Assembly: GCA_023548195.1 (NCBI GenBank)
Contig: JAJHZJ010000531.1
Location: 5,730,400-5,794,399, forward strand
From: Bettongia penicillata ogilbyi
Taxonomy: Eukaryota > Chordata > Mammalia > Diprotodontia > Potoroidae
DNA: 64,000 bases
Direction: 5' to 3'
Shown here in pieces: positions 32,576 to 43,644 of the stretch (positions within the stretch are counted from its first letter, which is position 1; every line of letters starts with the position of its first letter). The position numbers were made by a program, and so were the translations under genes. The notes under the pieces are model-generated. The model had not been told where the DNA came from. It saw only the letters and a program-made list of their open reading frames with translations, and did no database searches.

Positions 32576-33613
32576 TATGAGTAAAGATTTGTTGTTATGA
32601 CGCTCTTCATGGTCTAGCAGAGTAAAAGAAATGTTGTAAATAAGTCAAATGGCTGGGCATTCATTTGATTCTTGTATGTTACAAATGCAATTAATATTCA
32701 TTGAATGAATTGAAGTAGTTCTATTCTGGTTCAAAAAGGTTTAATCTAGGCCAAGAGCACTTGAGGTTGAATTTAATCCAGCTATAATTTACAACCTCAG
32801 AGAAACGTTTGCCCCATGGTCCAGCTCCATGACTGGTGATCTTCTGCTGTCTCATGATTGATTTCTTGAATACTCCATTTCCACAGATAGAGATGCCATG
32901 TTTATAGTAATTTTGTAATTAATGCACACACATATATACACCTGACTATATGAATGCATGAGTACATGTGTACATATACATAGATTTTCCCCTAGAGAAA
33001 TAGTTCATTGCCAGAGTTATGAATATTTACAATAGTGGAGGATAAGGATAACCCAAAGAAATGAATGCCCCAGGTAACCTATCAAAGAAGTTGGAATTTG
33101 TCCATTCATTTCAGTTGCCTTCTCCTCTAACATTTTTCCCCCAACAAATGGACAGGTTTCAATTTTGCTTAATAGCCCATTCAGTGTATTGTGTGGAGAT
33201 GATACAGAGCAATGAACTAGGGAGACAGAAAGCAGATGAATTTTTTTTGAAGGGACCTTGATAATTTACAAACTGAAAAATCAACACTGAATAAGAGAGT
33301 TCATTGTACTTTGATAACTTTCGAGTTTTTGCTCTATTCGAAGGGGAATGAGAAGGGACAAGAATTGTATTACATTTTCAGTTTAGGTTGGCCCATTAAA
33401 AGGTGATTATATAAGTTTCTCCACCCACCTCCAGCTCTTTAATTGCATCTTTAGAACAACATACTCCCCTCTTGTTTTGAGTGAAAACTGTACTGTGCCA
33501 ATCTTGACTTTCCAGGGAATCTGTGTCCCATTTGTATTAAAAGCAGACTCAGTGGTCCAGATAAGATTGATCAGGGCTAATGATTGTTATATAGAGGTTG
33601 GCTAATTACGTCT
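32576..33613. other. no gene or clear repeat recognised
   Basis: Single-copy looking. The 66-residue frame at 33061-33261 shows no domain. A short CA/TA stretch lies near 32925-32980. Confidence 0.5.
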
Positions 33614-33850
33614 AGGGCAGCTAGATGGCACAGTGGATAGAGTGCCATCCTAGAGTCAGGAAGACCTGACTTACTGACCTTGGATACTTACTAGTTGTGT
33701 GACCCTAGATAAGTCACTTAACCTTATTTGCCTCAGTTTCTTCATCTATAAAATGAGCTGGAGAAGGAAATGGCAAACCATTCCAGTATCCTTGCCAAGA
33801 AAACCCCAGATAGGGTCAGGAAGAGTCCAGACACAACTGAAAATAAATGA
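33614..33850 (+). mobile_element. marsupial SINE, full length
   Basis: 'gggcagctagatggcacagt' to 'gaagagtccagacacaactg', with the complete RTE-like tail ('ggcaaaccattccagtatcc', 'gccaagaaaaccccagatag'). Confidence 0.9.
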
Positions 33851-33899
33851 AAGCTAGCAATTGGCCCAGCAGCACTTGTGGAACTTGAAGCCAGCCAGC

Positions 33900-34036
33900 T
33901 CTTCTTCTTTGGTGACCATCAGGGTTAAGTGATTGGCCCTAATTAGCCAAATAAACGTCTAAGGCTAGATTTGAACTCAGAACCTCCTCCCACCAGAGCC
34001 AGCGCTCTCCTCCCTGTGCCACGTTGCTGCCCCAAA
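33900..34036 (-). mobile_element. SINE head fragment, minus strand
   Basis: 'agggttaagtgattggccct', 'gctagatttgaactcagaac', 'gccagcgctctcctccctgt', ending 'gccacgttgctgcccc', the complement of a SINE head. Confidence 0.7.
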
Positions 34037-34744
34037 GCCTGCTCTTCTTAACTCGGGCCAGCTGTTTATTCACTACACCCCTGCTGCATTACTATTCACA
34101 CTTTATTCCGTTGGAAAACACAATCAAGGGGAAATCATTTGGCCTGGTCTGACCCTTATTAGTTTTTGGCCTTTTTCCTTCATGGAAAATCCTTTTGTTT
34201 GGACTCGAGTAACTATTTGGTTGGTATAGTGACTTTATCACAGTAACGAACACCATAGGGCCAGTGTGTTTATAGCAACCGACGCTCTCAGTGTACACGG
34301 CAATAAGAAGGTTTTGATAAGCCCCTTGGAGAAGGCGAGGGCATGTATGGCTGATTTCAAAGTCCTCTCTTTTTACTCAGTCATTGCAAGGTCTACCCAA
34401 AAGATGTGAAGCAGCCAATGTTTGAGATAGGCAAGACTGAGGGAAAGTTGTACTCCGGGTCTTATCTTGACTCCCTTTGTTTCCCTCCTCCCTTTTTCTA
34501 AACATGTACAAATTGCTTCAAGATTTCCACCACCCTCCCTTTTCCCTTGCCTTTCTTTCTTTCCTTTTTTCCTCCAGTGTCATTCTGTGAAAATTCACAG
34601 GCAGGTGTTCATAGTTGTGTGCCCTATCAGCACCTACATTTCTTCTCCTCTCACCCTACAAAAGGAAGAATCAAGCTTGTTATGAATACTCAGAATCAGA
34701 AATCCAAAATCTAAAGCTAGACTTTGGCCATCTAGGTCAATGCT
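34037..34744. other. single-copy stretch, no gene recognised
   Basis: No repeat pattern known to me except TTCC-rich runs near 34550-34575. It holds several CpG sites (for example 'caaccgacgctctcagtg'), unusual for this window, so it may be less decayed or conserved. Confidence 0.4.
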
Positions 34745-34830
34745 CTCATTTCATAGTTGAGAAAATCAGGTCAAATTAACAAGGGTTTATTAAGAACCTA
34801 CTGTGTGCCAGCTCTATGCTAAGGAAAACA
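34745..34830 (-). mobile_element. MIR-type scrap
   Basis: 'gttgagaaaatcaggtcaaa' then 'tattaagaacctactgtgtg' and 'ccagctctatgctaagg' resemble the MIR core and the frequent marsupial MIR end. Orientation is uncertain. Confidence 0.4.
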
Positions 34831-35341
34831 TTTCTAAGAGCAGCTGTCTATTCTAGACCCAGATTTTTGGTATGTTAGATCTTGCAAAGGCTTCCCTTCC
34901 AAATGTTTCCCCTTCCAGAAAGGAACAGATGCATCATCCAGAGAAGTACATCACCTTTCCACACTGTAGATTTTGCTTTGTGTTTCTGCCAGAATGTTCT
35001 TAGAAATCATTTTAAGCTGAGACACTTGACAGATTGATTATGTTGCCTGTCAGATATTATGTGTCCCTTGTTCCAGTGCAGAAGATTTGATGGATCTTCT
35101 TCATGGGAACATTTATGGGAATGGATCCACAGCTCTCAGTTAACCCTTTCAAAGTCACCTGGTGTGTTTGCAAGCAGATGAAAGCTGGTGTCTGATTGTC
35201 ATATCTTGTGGCCTGAACAATAGGAATTTTAATCTACAGGGTTGCTATTCAAATGCCCCAAAGTATGATAAATAAAGCCAAGAAGGGTTTAGATGATTCA
35301 TGAACAAAAGATCCATATGAAACTAGGAAATATTAGGAAGG
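34831..35341. other. no gene or clear repeat recognised
   Basis: Single-copy looking DNA without a long reading frame. Confidence 0.45.
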
Positions 35342-35545
35342 AGGCCATGTGGTAGAGTGCAAAAGAGAATGGCCAGGAAATCAAAAGTCCAGGGCTCTGG
35401 TTCCAATTCTGCCAATAACTGATGTGTTAATCACTTTGTAACAATCACTTACCTTTCTTGGGTCTCAGTTTCCTTATCTGGAGGATAAAGGGATTGACTT
35501 ACATGATCTATAGTATCCCTTACAATACCACTCTATGACTCTATG
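35342..35545 (+). mobile_element. MIR/THER1 SINE
   Basis: 'ggccatgtggtagagtgcaa', 'gggctctggttccaattctg', 'gtctcagtttccttatctgg', then the end 'taccactctatgactctatg'. Confidence 0.7.
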
Positions 35546-35640
35546 TATGTAGGCAATGTGGTACAGTGGAATTGACACTAGCTTTGGGAGTCAGAGGACC
35601 TGGGTTCAGATCTCATTTCTGAGGCTTACCATCTGTGTAA
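35546..35640 (+). mobile_element. 5' half of a MIR cut by a SINE
   Basis: 'ggcaatgtggtacagtggaa' to 'ggcttaccatctgtgtaa'. The marsupial SINE begins directly after, and the MIR 3' half is not found beyond it. Confidence 0.65.
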
Positions 35641-35892
35641 GGGCAGCTAGATAGCACAGTGGATTGAGCACTGGGTCTGGAGGTAGAAAGACTTATCTGC
35701 CCGAGTTCAAATCTGACTTCAGACACTTGTCAGCTACCGGATCCTAGTCAAGTCATTTAACTCTGTTTGCCTCAGTTTCCTCATCTGTAAAAATGAGCTG
35801 GAGAAGAAAATCCAAACCACTCCAGGATCTCTGCAAAGAAAACTCCAAATGGAGTCATAAAGAGTTGGACATCACTGAACAACACAATCACA
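35641..35892 (+). mobile_element. marsupial SINE, full length
   Basis: From 'gggcagctagatagcacagt' through 'tttcctcatctgtaaaaatg' to 'gagttggacatcactgaaca'. The stretch 'cacaatcacatag' at its end may include part of the target. Confidence 0.9.
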
Positions 35893-36033
35893 TAGTTCCC
35901 CTGGACTTATTTACCACCATCTAGCTTGTCGATTCCTACTGCTGAAACAAAAAACTGGAAAAAAAAACATGACCACATTGGAATGGGTGCATTATAAGTT
36001 CATATTATTCAACTTTAGCTGGTCCTCACTGAA

Positions 36034-36227
36034 TTGTTATTGTTCAGGCATTCAACTGTGTCCAACTTCTCTTGACCCCCATGGACCCTATTGTCCCTGG
36101 GGTTCAGATTAAGGTAAACTGAGGTTGTGATTTGCCCAGGGTCACACAGCTAGTGAAGGTCTGAGGTTGGATTTGAACTCAGGCCTTCCTGACTCCGTGT
36201 CTAGCACTCTACCCACTAAGCAACCTT
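36034..36227 (-). mobile_element. marsupial SINE, internally deleted
   Basis: Starts 'ttgttattgttcaggcattc' with a 'catggaccctattgtccctg' variant of the tail, then 'gcccagggtcacacagctag' and 'gcactctacccactaagcaa'. The middle tail part is missing. Confidence 0.8.
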
Positions 36228-36234
36228 GAAATAA

Positions 36235-36850
36235 AGAAGTCCTTTTATTCCTGAGGAAATTCCCTAATTCACTATTTCAAACTGTCCACTTCTTAAGTCT
36301 CCTCTATCTCTTCTTTCCCTCCCCCCATCCTCCAATCTTAGCCAAGGATTTTATTTCTTGCTTTACTCAGAAAATTGAGGTCATTTGGTATGAGTTCCCC
36401 CCCTTTCCTTCTCTTCATCTCAAAGCCCCATGAAAGCATCCTTTACTGTCTTCTCATTTCTCCTGGTCTCAGATAATGAGGTGTCCCTTCTCCTTGCCAA
36501 GGACAACTCCTCTATATGTGCCTTTGATCCAGCCCTTTCCATCTTCTCAGCAAATCCCACTTTCAATCATCCTACCTAGTAATCAACCTCTCCCTATTGT
36601 TTTAAAACATGTCCAAGATTCCTCCATCCTAAAAAATGAAATCTTTCCTAGACCTTACCTTCCCCTCAAGTATCTCATTATATTTATTCCTTCTCTCAAT
36701 CAAATGCTTAGAAAAAGCTATCTTATACCCCAATTGCCTCTACTTCTTCTTCCCCTGTCTCTGAAACCCTTTGCAATCTGGCTTTCAACTTGATCCCTCA
36801 GCTGAAACTTCTCTCTCCAAAGTTCCCAATGATCTCCCCCCTCCTACTTA
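36235..36850 (+). mobile_element. L2 LINE, upstream coding part
   Basis: First of three pieces of one plus-strand L2. The 105-residue frame 36476-36793 is its pre-RT region; the end, 'ctctctccaaagttcccaat' plus 'gatctcc', encodes the L2 'KVTNDL' block. Proline/serine/leucine-rich translations are typical of decayed L2. Confidence 0.78.
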
Positions 36851-37171
36851 ATAGCATTTTTTCCAATTATATATAAAGATAGTTTTCAGCATTCACTTTT
36901 ATAAGATTTTGAGTTCCAACTTTTTCTCCCTCTTCCCTCCCCAACATGACAAGCAATCTGACATAGGCTATATACATCTACAACCATCTTAAACATATTT
37001 CCACATTAGTCTTGTCATGAAAGAAGAATCAGAACAAAAGGGAAAAACTATGAGAAAGAAAAAGAAAAAGAAAAAAATAGTTTACTTTTATCTGCATTGA
37101 GACTCCGTAGTTCTTTGTCTGGATGTGGATAGCATTTTCTATCATGAGTCTTTTGGAATTGTTTTAGACCA
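36850..37171 (-). mobile_element. L1 3'-UTR insertion in L2
   Basis: Antisense L1 3' end: 'ttttccaattatatataaag', 'gttccaactttttctccctc', 'aaacatatttccacattagt', to 'gtcttttggaattgtttt'. The L2 phrase 'ccaatgatctc' before it recurs as 'ccaatgacctc' after it, which may be a decayed target duplication. Confidence 0.72.
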
Positions 37172-37968
37172 ATGACCTCTTACTCATCAAATATGATCTT
37201 TCCTCAGTCTTTATCCTTTTTTACATTTCTTCTGCATTGACAGTGACTACCACCCTCTGTTCTCCAGATTCCTATGACAGTACTGTCTCCTAGTTAGCTG
37301 AACATTGTTTCTCAGTGTACTTTGATGGCTCATCAACCACATTACACCCCTTAACCCTGAGTTAAGGAGTTCGGGAAGCTCTGCCCTGGATCCTATTTTT
37401 TTCCTCTAAACTCTTTCTCAGTTACTTCATTCCTTCTCATGAGTTTAACTATTACTCCTATATTGGTGACTCATACATCTATGGATTAGCAGCTGAAAGC
37501 CCTGAGGCTCTCCTGACCTTCAGTCCCACATTGCCTACTGCCAAACTGGGCATTTCAAACTGAATGTCTTGGAGACATTTCAAACTCAACAGGTTCAAAA
37601 CATATTTTATTGTCTTTCCTCTCAAATCCACCCATTTTACCAATTTCCCTATTTCTGTCAAAGGCAGCACCCTAGGATCCTAGACTTATGTCCTTTACTA
37701 TTCTTGACTTCTTGACCTCCCTTAGTGTGTATATATATCCAACCAACTGACAAATCTGAGCACTTCTACCTCTGTGAGATTTTTGCAGCTGACCGCTTTA
37801 GTTCAGGCCATGCTTGTTTAGACTTTTGCAATGGCCTCCTCATTGGTATACCTGTTTCCTCTTTCCCTACCCGAGTCTATCCTTCATACAGCTACCAGAG
37901 TGATTCTCTTTCAGTGGGATCTGACCATGTTACTCCCTGTCTCAATTAACTCCACCAAGAGAAAGAAG
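37172..37968 (+). mobile_element. L2 LINE, RT part
   Basis: Resumes 'tttcctcagtctttatcc', passes the position of the catalytic box, where the codons read Y-I-G-D instead of Y-A-D-D ('tcctatattggtgactcata'), and continues to 'ctaccagagtgattctcttt'. A dead element. Confidence 0.78.
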
Positions 37969-38332
37969 GGAGGGAGGGAATAAGCACTTACATAGCGCCT
38001 ACTATATGCCAGGCACTGTGCTAAGTGCTTCCTTCTTGACTGCCTTCCTTCCTTCTGTATTTTCATCATTCCTTCCTTTCTTCTATCCTTTTATATTCCT
38101 TCCTTCTCTCGTTCCTTCTTTCTTTCAAATATCATTTCATTTGATCCTCACAAACACCTTGCATGGTAAGTGCTAATACTATCTTGATTTTATAGTTGAG
38201 GAAATGGAGGCAAACAGAAGTTAAGTGATTGGCCAAGGGTCACTCAGCTAGAAATGTCTGAGGCTAGATTGGAATTTAGACTTTTCCTGACTCTAGGACT
38301 AACTCAATATCTATTGTACCACAAGTTGTCTC
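37969..38332 (-). mobile_element. MIR-type SINE with TTCC-rich expansion, inside L2
   Basis: 'gcgcctactatatgccaggc' and 'actgtgctaagtgcttcctt', then a ttcc-rich run, 'atttcatttgatcctcacaa', 'gttgaggaaatggaggcaaa', ending 'attgtaccacaagttgtc'. Full-length antisense MIR-like element interrupting the L2. Confidence 0.7.
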
Positions 38333-39015
38333 TTCCCTCTTGATTTCTTCTTGCGTCTGGAGCAAAATGCAAATTTCTTGGTGTAGCTTCTAAAGTCCTT
38401 CACAACTTGACCCAAAACTATATTTTCATTCTTGGTATATATCATTCACCTTCCACATTCTATGACCGAGCCAAACTGGTTTTCTCTCTGGTCTTCCCAT
38501 ATCGGCCTCCATCTTCCACCTCTGTACTCTTGTACTGGCTATTTCCTTACCTGGAAATGCTCTCCCTTGTCCACTTCACCTCATAGAATCTGGTTTTTTC
38601 CTTTAACATCCAACTCCAGCACTACATTTTACATGAAGACTTTTCTCATACCTCCTAACTGCCCTCCTTTCCTAACTACATTATATTCATCCTATTATAT
38701 ATTTACATTTTATATTTATATATTACAGATTGACAGATGAACATATTTCATTTTATATTATCATTTCTTATTATCACATTGACATTATATTTGTACTATT
38801 TATCTTATATTCATACATTGACAAATGTAAATGTTTTATATTTACATTGTATTTATTTATTATATATATAGGTATGTGTATGTTTTGTCTTCTCTAATCC
38901 AGTGAAAACTCCTAGAGAGTAGAGATTATTTCTTCTTTGTATTTGAATCCCCAGTATTCAGCATAGTGCCTAGAACATATAGGTACTTAATAAATGTTTG
39001 TTGCCTTGTCGGTTG
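38333..39015 (+). mobile_element. L2 LINE, 3' part and tail
   Basis: 'gcaaatttcttggtgtagct' to 'cctggaaatgctctcccttg' (L2 C-terminal coding; the frame 38432-38740 is part of it), then 'gcatagtgcctagaacatat' and 'aggtacttaataaatgtttg', the L2 3' terminus. Confidence 0.82.
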
Positions 39016-39484
39016 ATTAATAGATTGGTTTTTGATAGATCCTGCCTAGCCATGATACCATGAGATTGATGTAACCATGTAACCTTACTCTTCCATACAG
39101 TATTCCTTGGTGCCAACATCAGATACATGATAATGGGGGAATGAACGATGTCAGCAACTGTCCCATCCTACTTACTTCTCTTTGGTTGGACATACAGTAG
39201 TAACATCATCGTAGGGAATTCCTAGTGGAAACTCCCTTAATTGATACATATCAACAACTCCCAAGCAGATCAAGAACACTTCTCTATAAGTTTATAGATT
39301 TGCCTGAGGCCTAGAAAGGGTAAGCGGCCAGAGACAGAACCCATGCCTAGTTCTTTCTGTCTCCAAGGCCTGTCTTCTATCCCCTATTCCATTATACCTC
39401 TCAGATATGGTTTTGTGTCCTCTTGTAGAAATAACAAATCATTGTTAATTAAATAACTACACCATGGTGTTAACACAATGCTTT
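39016..39484. other. no gene or repeat recognised
   Basis: Mixed single-copy sequence. Short frames without features. Confidence 0.45.
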
Positions 39485-39718
39485 CATGGTTTACTAGAAA
39501 GAATAAAGGACTAGGAGTCTGACTCCTTGAGTTCAAATCCTGGTTCTCTCCTTTTTGCTGTGTGATGTTGGGCATTCCAACAAACCTTTCTGCTCCTCAG
39601 TTTCCACATTTATAAAGTTAGAATAGTAATATTTATGGTGTCTATTTTATAAGATTGATATAAATGCTTTGTAAAATGTGCACTGCTATATAAATGCGTC
39701 ATTACTACTCATTTACAA
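39485..39718 (+). mobile_element. MIR/THER1 SINE
   Basis: 'gactccttgagttcaaatcc', 'gctgtgtgatgttgggcatt', 'ctcctcagtttccacattta', then 'aatgctttgtaaaatgtgca'. Nearly full length. Confidence 0.7.
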
Positions 39719-40189
39719 TATTCCTGATGGCCATCTTATGACGTAGGCCATCATAATTAAGTCCATTTTATACACTATGAATTAGATGGGCTAAGTATCA
39801 TGCCTAAGATACCTACATTAAGGTTGAAACTCAAAACTCTTACTGGTATTTCACTATTTGTTGGCTTATTTCATCATTTTTATTTTTATTGAACATAATT
39901 CTGACTCTCTAAAGCTTCTCTCACATTATGGGTGAGATATCTTGGGAAGCCATAGGAACTTCCTCACAACACACAGTTTAGTGTGAAGTCATTGTTTCAA
40001 GACTTAGTTAAAGTTTCTAAAGGATGTCATGAGCAAAATACTTCCCTTGAAGGCTAGGATTTCACCGGTAACTACTTCTTTGTTCATAGGGGAAAGAGCT
40101 TTCATGTCCCCTTTCATATCCACCAAGCTAGTCCCACTAAGGCCAGTCTGCTGCCAACAGCTGTGCTCCAGCAATGTAACAGAAATGGC
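39719..40189. other. diverged DNA, possible MIR3 scrap at 39720-39850
   Basis: 'aagtccattttatacactat' and 'aggttgaaactcaaaa' suggest an antisense MIR3-like piece. The rest is unassigned. Confidence 0.4.
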
Positions 40190-40465
40190 ATGCAGCTTAT
40201 CACGTTTTTGGATGACGTGAAGCTAGGGAAGAGAGCTGATGCCCTGGATTACAGAATCAGTTCAAAAAGATTTTGATGGGCTGGGCCAGATGATGAGCTG
40301 AATCTAGCACATGAAATCTAACATGGAGAAGCACAAAATCCAGTGCTCGGTCTGAAAAGACCCGGCCTAACAGAGTTTTATGTGAAAAAGACCTAAGCTT
40401 TTTGGTGAACAAGTTCAGCATGAGCCATTAAATATGAGACTGTGAAATAAAAACTAGCACAAATT
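40190..40465 (+). mobile_element. CR1/L3-type LINE relic
   Basis: 'gatgacgtgaagctaggga' encodes a form of the CR1 'DDTKLG' catalytic block, followed by 'aaaagattttgatgggctgg', 'gtgaaaaagacctaagcttt' and 'agttcagcatgagccattaa', in the CR1/L3 order. Better preserved than the other two CR1 relics. Confidence 0.68.
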
Positions 40466-40489
40466 TATACTTCATTAATAATTATGGTA

Positions 40490-40625
40490 TATATGTATAT
40501 GTGTGTATACATATACATACACACATATACGCACACTTTGGACATGTATGTATATACATACACACATATACACATGTATGTATTTATGTATGTGTGTATG
40601 TATACACACACACACATACATCCTC
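40490..40625. repeat. TA/TG/CA compound simple repeat
   Basis: Alternating tatatg, tgtgtg, cacaca and tacata runs with strong self-complementarity. The frame 40503-40694 is an artefact. Confidence 0.92.
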
Positions 40626-40644
40626 ACAATGATCCAAAGAGATA

Positions 40645-40775
40645 AATTTTATTATTATCTGCATTCTGTAGGTAAAGTAATTGAAAGTGAATGAGATTAA
40701 GTGAGAAAGCTACTATGTATCTGAGGCAAGATTTGAACTCAGGTCTTCCCGATTCCAAGTTCAGTGTTTTTGTCA
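40645..40775 (-). mobile_element. MIR fragment, minus strand
   Basis: 'tctgcattctgtaggtaaag' and 'gaggcaagatttgaactcag' with 'gtcttcccgattcc' follow the antisense MIR order. Confidence 0.55.
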
Positions 40776-40924
40776 GCAGTAGTGTTTGGATCAATAGAAA
40801 TTATAATCCCACTTCACTTTGCACTGATCAGATGAGATCTGGAGAAGAGTAAAGAAAAAATATTTAATTTTAAAAAAGTATTTGAAGGCTTATATTGTAG
40901 AAGTGTAGTATGACATAGTACGTG

Positions 40925-41118
40925 GGCTTGACCTTTTTGTGTGTGCCATGGACCCCATTCCCCCTATTGTCAGTATGATGAAACCTATGAATCCCTTCTC
41001 AGAATATTATTTTTAAGTGAATAAAATAAAATTATAGGATTGCAAATGAAACATATTATATTGAAATATAGTTATCAAAAGATGTATTTTTTAAAGTTCA
41101 TGTTAAGAACCCCTGATA
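40925..41118 (+). mobile_element. hAT-like non-autonomous element
   Basis: 'tgtgccatggacccc', 'gaatcccttctcagaatatt', 'taaaattataggattgcaaa', 'tattgaaatatagttatcaa', ending 'gttaagaacccctg'. The start and end are complementary in part, as in short hAT elements. Confidence 0.55.
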
Positions 41119-41275
41119 GTAAGGTAGAGGACTAGTCTTGAAATCAGGAAGCCATGGTTTTAAGATAGTACTTTTTGACACTATTTGAATGGTCTTGGGT
41201 AAACCACTTAATTTCTCAATGCCCCAAGGCATCTAAGACTGGAAGTTTAAAAAACATCCCTCCCCACTATTATCC
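41119..41275 (+). mobile_element. second-type marsupial SINE, diverged
   Basis: 'gtcttgaaatcaggaagcca', 'gtcttgggtaaaccacttaa', 'atgccccaaggcatctaaga' match the order of the copy at 15010, without its far 3' end. Confidence 0.55.
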
Positions 41276-42211
41276 TTTCCTTCCCCACAAAAAAAAATGT
41301 AGAAGAAAAAGCCAAACTTTCTTGTGTTGAACCAGAGGGTAAAATGTGGACCAAGGAGTAAAAGTTACAGAGAAATAACTTTTAGCTCTAAATAAGTGAT
41401 TCAAACTTATTAGACCTTGGCCCTCCCACTATTGTCCCTTCCCTGCTTTGGAAGAATGGGGGAAGGGAGGGATAAAGATAGAAATAGCTAGAATGACTGT
41501 CGAATGTATAAGGTATGACCATAGGCACCAAGAAATCGTACAACTTGTATGCATTCTGATATGACTTGCTCATGATTGGTGCATTCAAAAAGCATTCCTG
41601 AAGAGCTTATTTATTCTCTAACATAAAAGAATGTGCCCCTGGCCAGCAGCTGCAGGTCCAATCCCCAGTCCCTGGGAAGAGTTGGCTGGATCCTTGTTGG
41701 GATCCTAATCATACCCCATGCATGTCATGGCACATCTGAAGATCGGGACACAAAGTTGGATCCAGGACAGCTATGCCACAGAAATGATAATAAGTTGTAG
41801 TTAGGTAGGCAAGTCTCTTGTGAGAAGTAACACTTTTCAAAATAATGAGAGCAGTCTCAGAATAGAATGGGTCGCAATGAGAAGAGTGACTGATTGCCCC
41901 GTTGCTCTAAGTGCTCATTTACTCAGAGGCTGGAAATGTTGTGTGGGAGATTTCTGCATTGGTAAGTCTCAGAAAGCTCTCTGTCATATTTTCTGTACAC
42001 TTCTCCCTTCCCAGAGAAGTTTGTCAACCTTCTGTGGCAGCCAGACACATCATTTTAGTATAGCTCAGTGGGAAACTGTCAACATCCATCTTCTTACAGT
42101 GGTCAGTACTGGATGTCCTCTCTTGGCAGGAACTGTAAATCCATAGAACTATATGGCTGAGCCCAGGAAGCTGATTTCTCCATGACAGGAAGTAGGGTCC
42201 AGTTCTACCAT
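41276..42211. other. single-copy stretch; unassigned 108-residue frame
   Basis: The plus frame at 41820-42146 has no domain, signal or repeat that I recognise. The region is otherwise unremarkable. Confidence 0.45.
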
Positions 42212-42435
42212 CTAGGGAAGGGATTATTAATCATCTTTTGTGTCATGGACCCCTTAGAGAGTTAGTTGAAGTCTAGTATTATTGTGGATTGTTTTCTACA
42301 TTCATAATGAAAGGAAATACTATATTTCAGCTAGAGGTTAGTGAAAATAAAGGTGTAATTTTTTTCGATTCAACTTCATGGAACCTCTGAAATAGAGGGG
42401 TCTATAGACTCTGCGTTTAGACCCTCTATTCCATG
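42212..42435 (+). mobile_element. hAT-like non-autonomous element
   Basis: 'cttttgtgtcatggacccct' near the left end and 'ctatagactctgcgtttaga' near the right, with a diverged interior related to the copy at 40925. Confidence 0.45.
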
Positions 42436-42714
42436 GGAAGACTTTAGAACCTGTTATATAGCTTCAGTCATTCAATGATCCTTTCTTCCTTTCCCCCAAA
42501 TTCTTGAAATAGGTTTAGGTTTCCCTCTGCCTACTTAGATTATTTTCCTACCTTATTTTCCTCTTGAAATATTTCCTCTTTCCTTTCAAGGAAAATTTCG
42601 TTCTCCCTGATAAGGTAGAGAATAAAAAATAATTTGTCCAGTATTTCTTGCCCGTCCATTTTTATGTTTAAGACGAGTTTGTCATTCATTCATTTCAGTA
42701 CTATCTAGCTGCCT

Positions 42715-43255
42715 GATAATAATTATAGCTGGCATTTATATGAGCATCTAGGTGGCTCAGTGGATAGAGCACAGAACCTTGAGTCTAGAAGACCTGAGTT
42801 CAAATTTAGCTTCAAATATTTACTAGCTGTGTGACTGTGGGCAAGTCATTTAACCCTGTTTGCCTCAGTTTCCTCATCTGTAAAGTAAACTCGAGAAGAA
42901 AATGGCAAACCACTCCAGTATGTTTGCCAAGAAAACCCCAAAAGAGTTCATGGACATAACAGTTGGACATGACTTAACCCAACCAAGCAAGAATAACAGC
43001 ACCATGTATATAGCATGTCCCAGTTTGCAAAGGTTTTTACATATTTTTTTGGTACATATTGATACTCCCAACTACTCCATCCTAGGAGGCACTTGGTATT
43101 ATTATTGACATTTTATAGATGCAGAAACCGAGGCTAAGAGAAGTTAAATGACTTGACCAGAGATACACAACTAGGAAATGTCTAAGGGCAGATTTGGATT
43201 CAGGTCTTCCAGACTCCAATCCAGGGTTCTATCCATTGCACCATCCAGCTAGGAA
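42715..43255 (-). mobile_element. MIR-type SINE split by a younger SINE
   Basis: The left remnant 'aataattatagctggcattt' (42715-42743) and right part ('gtttgcaaaggtttttacat', 'gatgcagaaaccgaggctaa', 'ccattgcaccatccagct', 42991-43255) make one antisense element when the SINE is removed. Related target words occur on both sides ('tagctggcatttatat' and 'gcaccatgtatatagc'). Confidence 0.72.
42744..42990 (+). mobile_element. marsupial SINE inside a MIR
   Basis: 'catctaggtggctcagtgga' to 'ggacatgacttaacccaacc', full length with RTE-like tail. Younger than the MIR that it interrupts. Confidence 0.9.
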
Positions 43256-43644
43256 GCTGTAGTCTTCCTCTAGCACAAGATATTCCACCATATGGAAAAA
43301 GCCAAACCACTGCTAAGATATGTAATAGGTATAATGTGCAGTCCACAAAGCCTGGAATGGGGAATAACAATATGGGTTGGATCGTTATAGGTCAGTCTAT
43401 ATGGGGTGCTGGGCACCTGCACTGGACCTGGAAGAACTGAAGGGATTTTGAAAGGTGGATAAGAGGCAGATGGGTGTGGGCAGGGGGCGGGGTAGTGTGG
43501 CCAGAGAACAAGAATGGGAGAAGGTTCAGTATCCCTAAAAAAAATGTTTTAACCTAGAGTAATTTTTTATGTGGATTCAAATAATTCAAGACAATTACAC
43601 ATCAAGTTTTCTGATAATTCATTCAAAAAACTTTGGTTGTGCAA
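43256..43644. other. no gene; short GC-rich patch
   Basis: 'gggcagggggcggggtag' near 43478 is a GC-box-like patch in otherwise plain sequence. No repeat recognised. Confidence 0.45.

Noticed and set aside
40490..40625. Regularly spaced repeats that might suggest a CRISPR-like array
   Set aside because: They are alternating dinucleotide microsatellites without unique spacers, in a mammalian genome.
41820..42146. 108-residue plus-strand frame
   Set aside because: No family resemblance and no conserved-looking motifs; open length is within chance for this window size.
43470..43500. GC-box-like 'gggcagggggcggggtag' as a promoter
   Set aside because: Isolated, with no CpG island, TATA box or first exon nearby.
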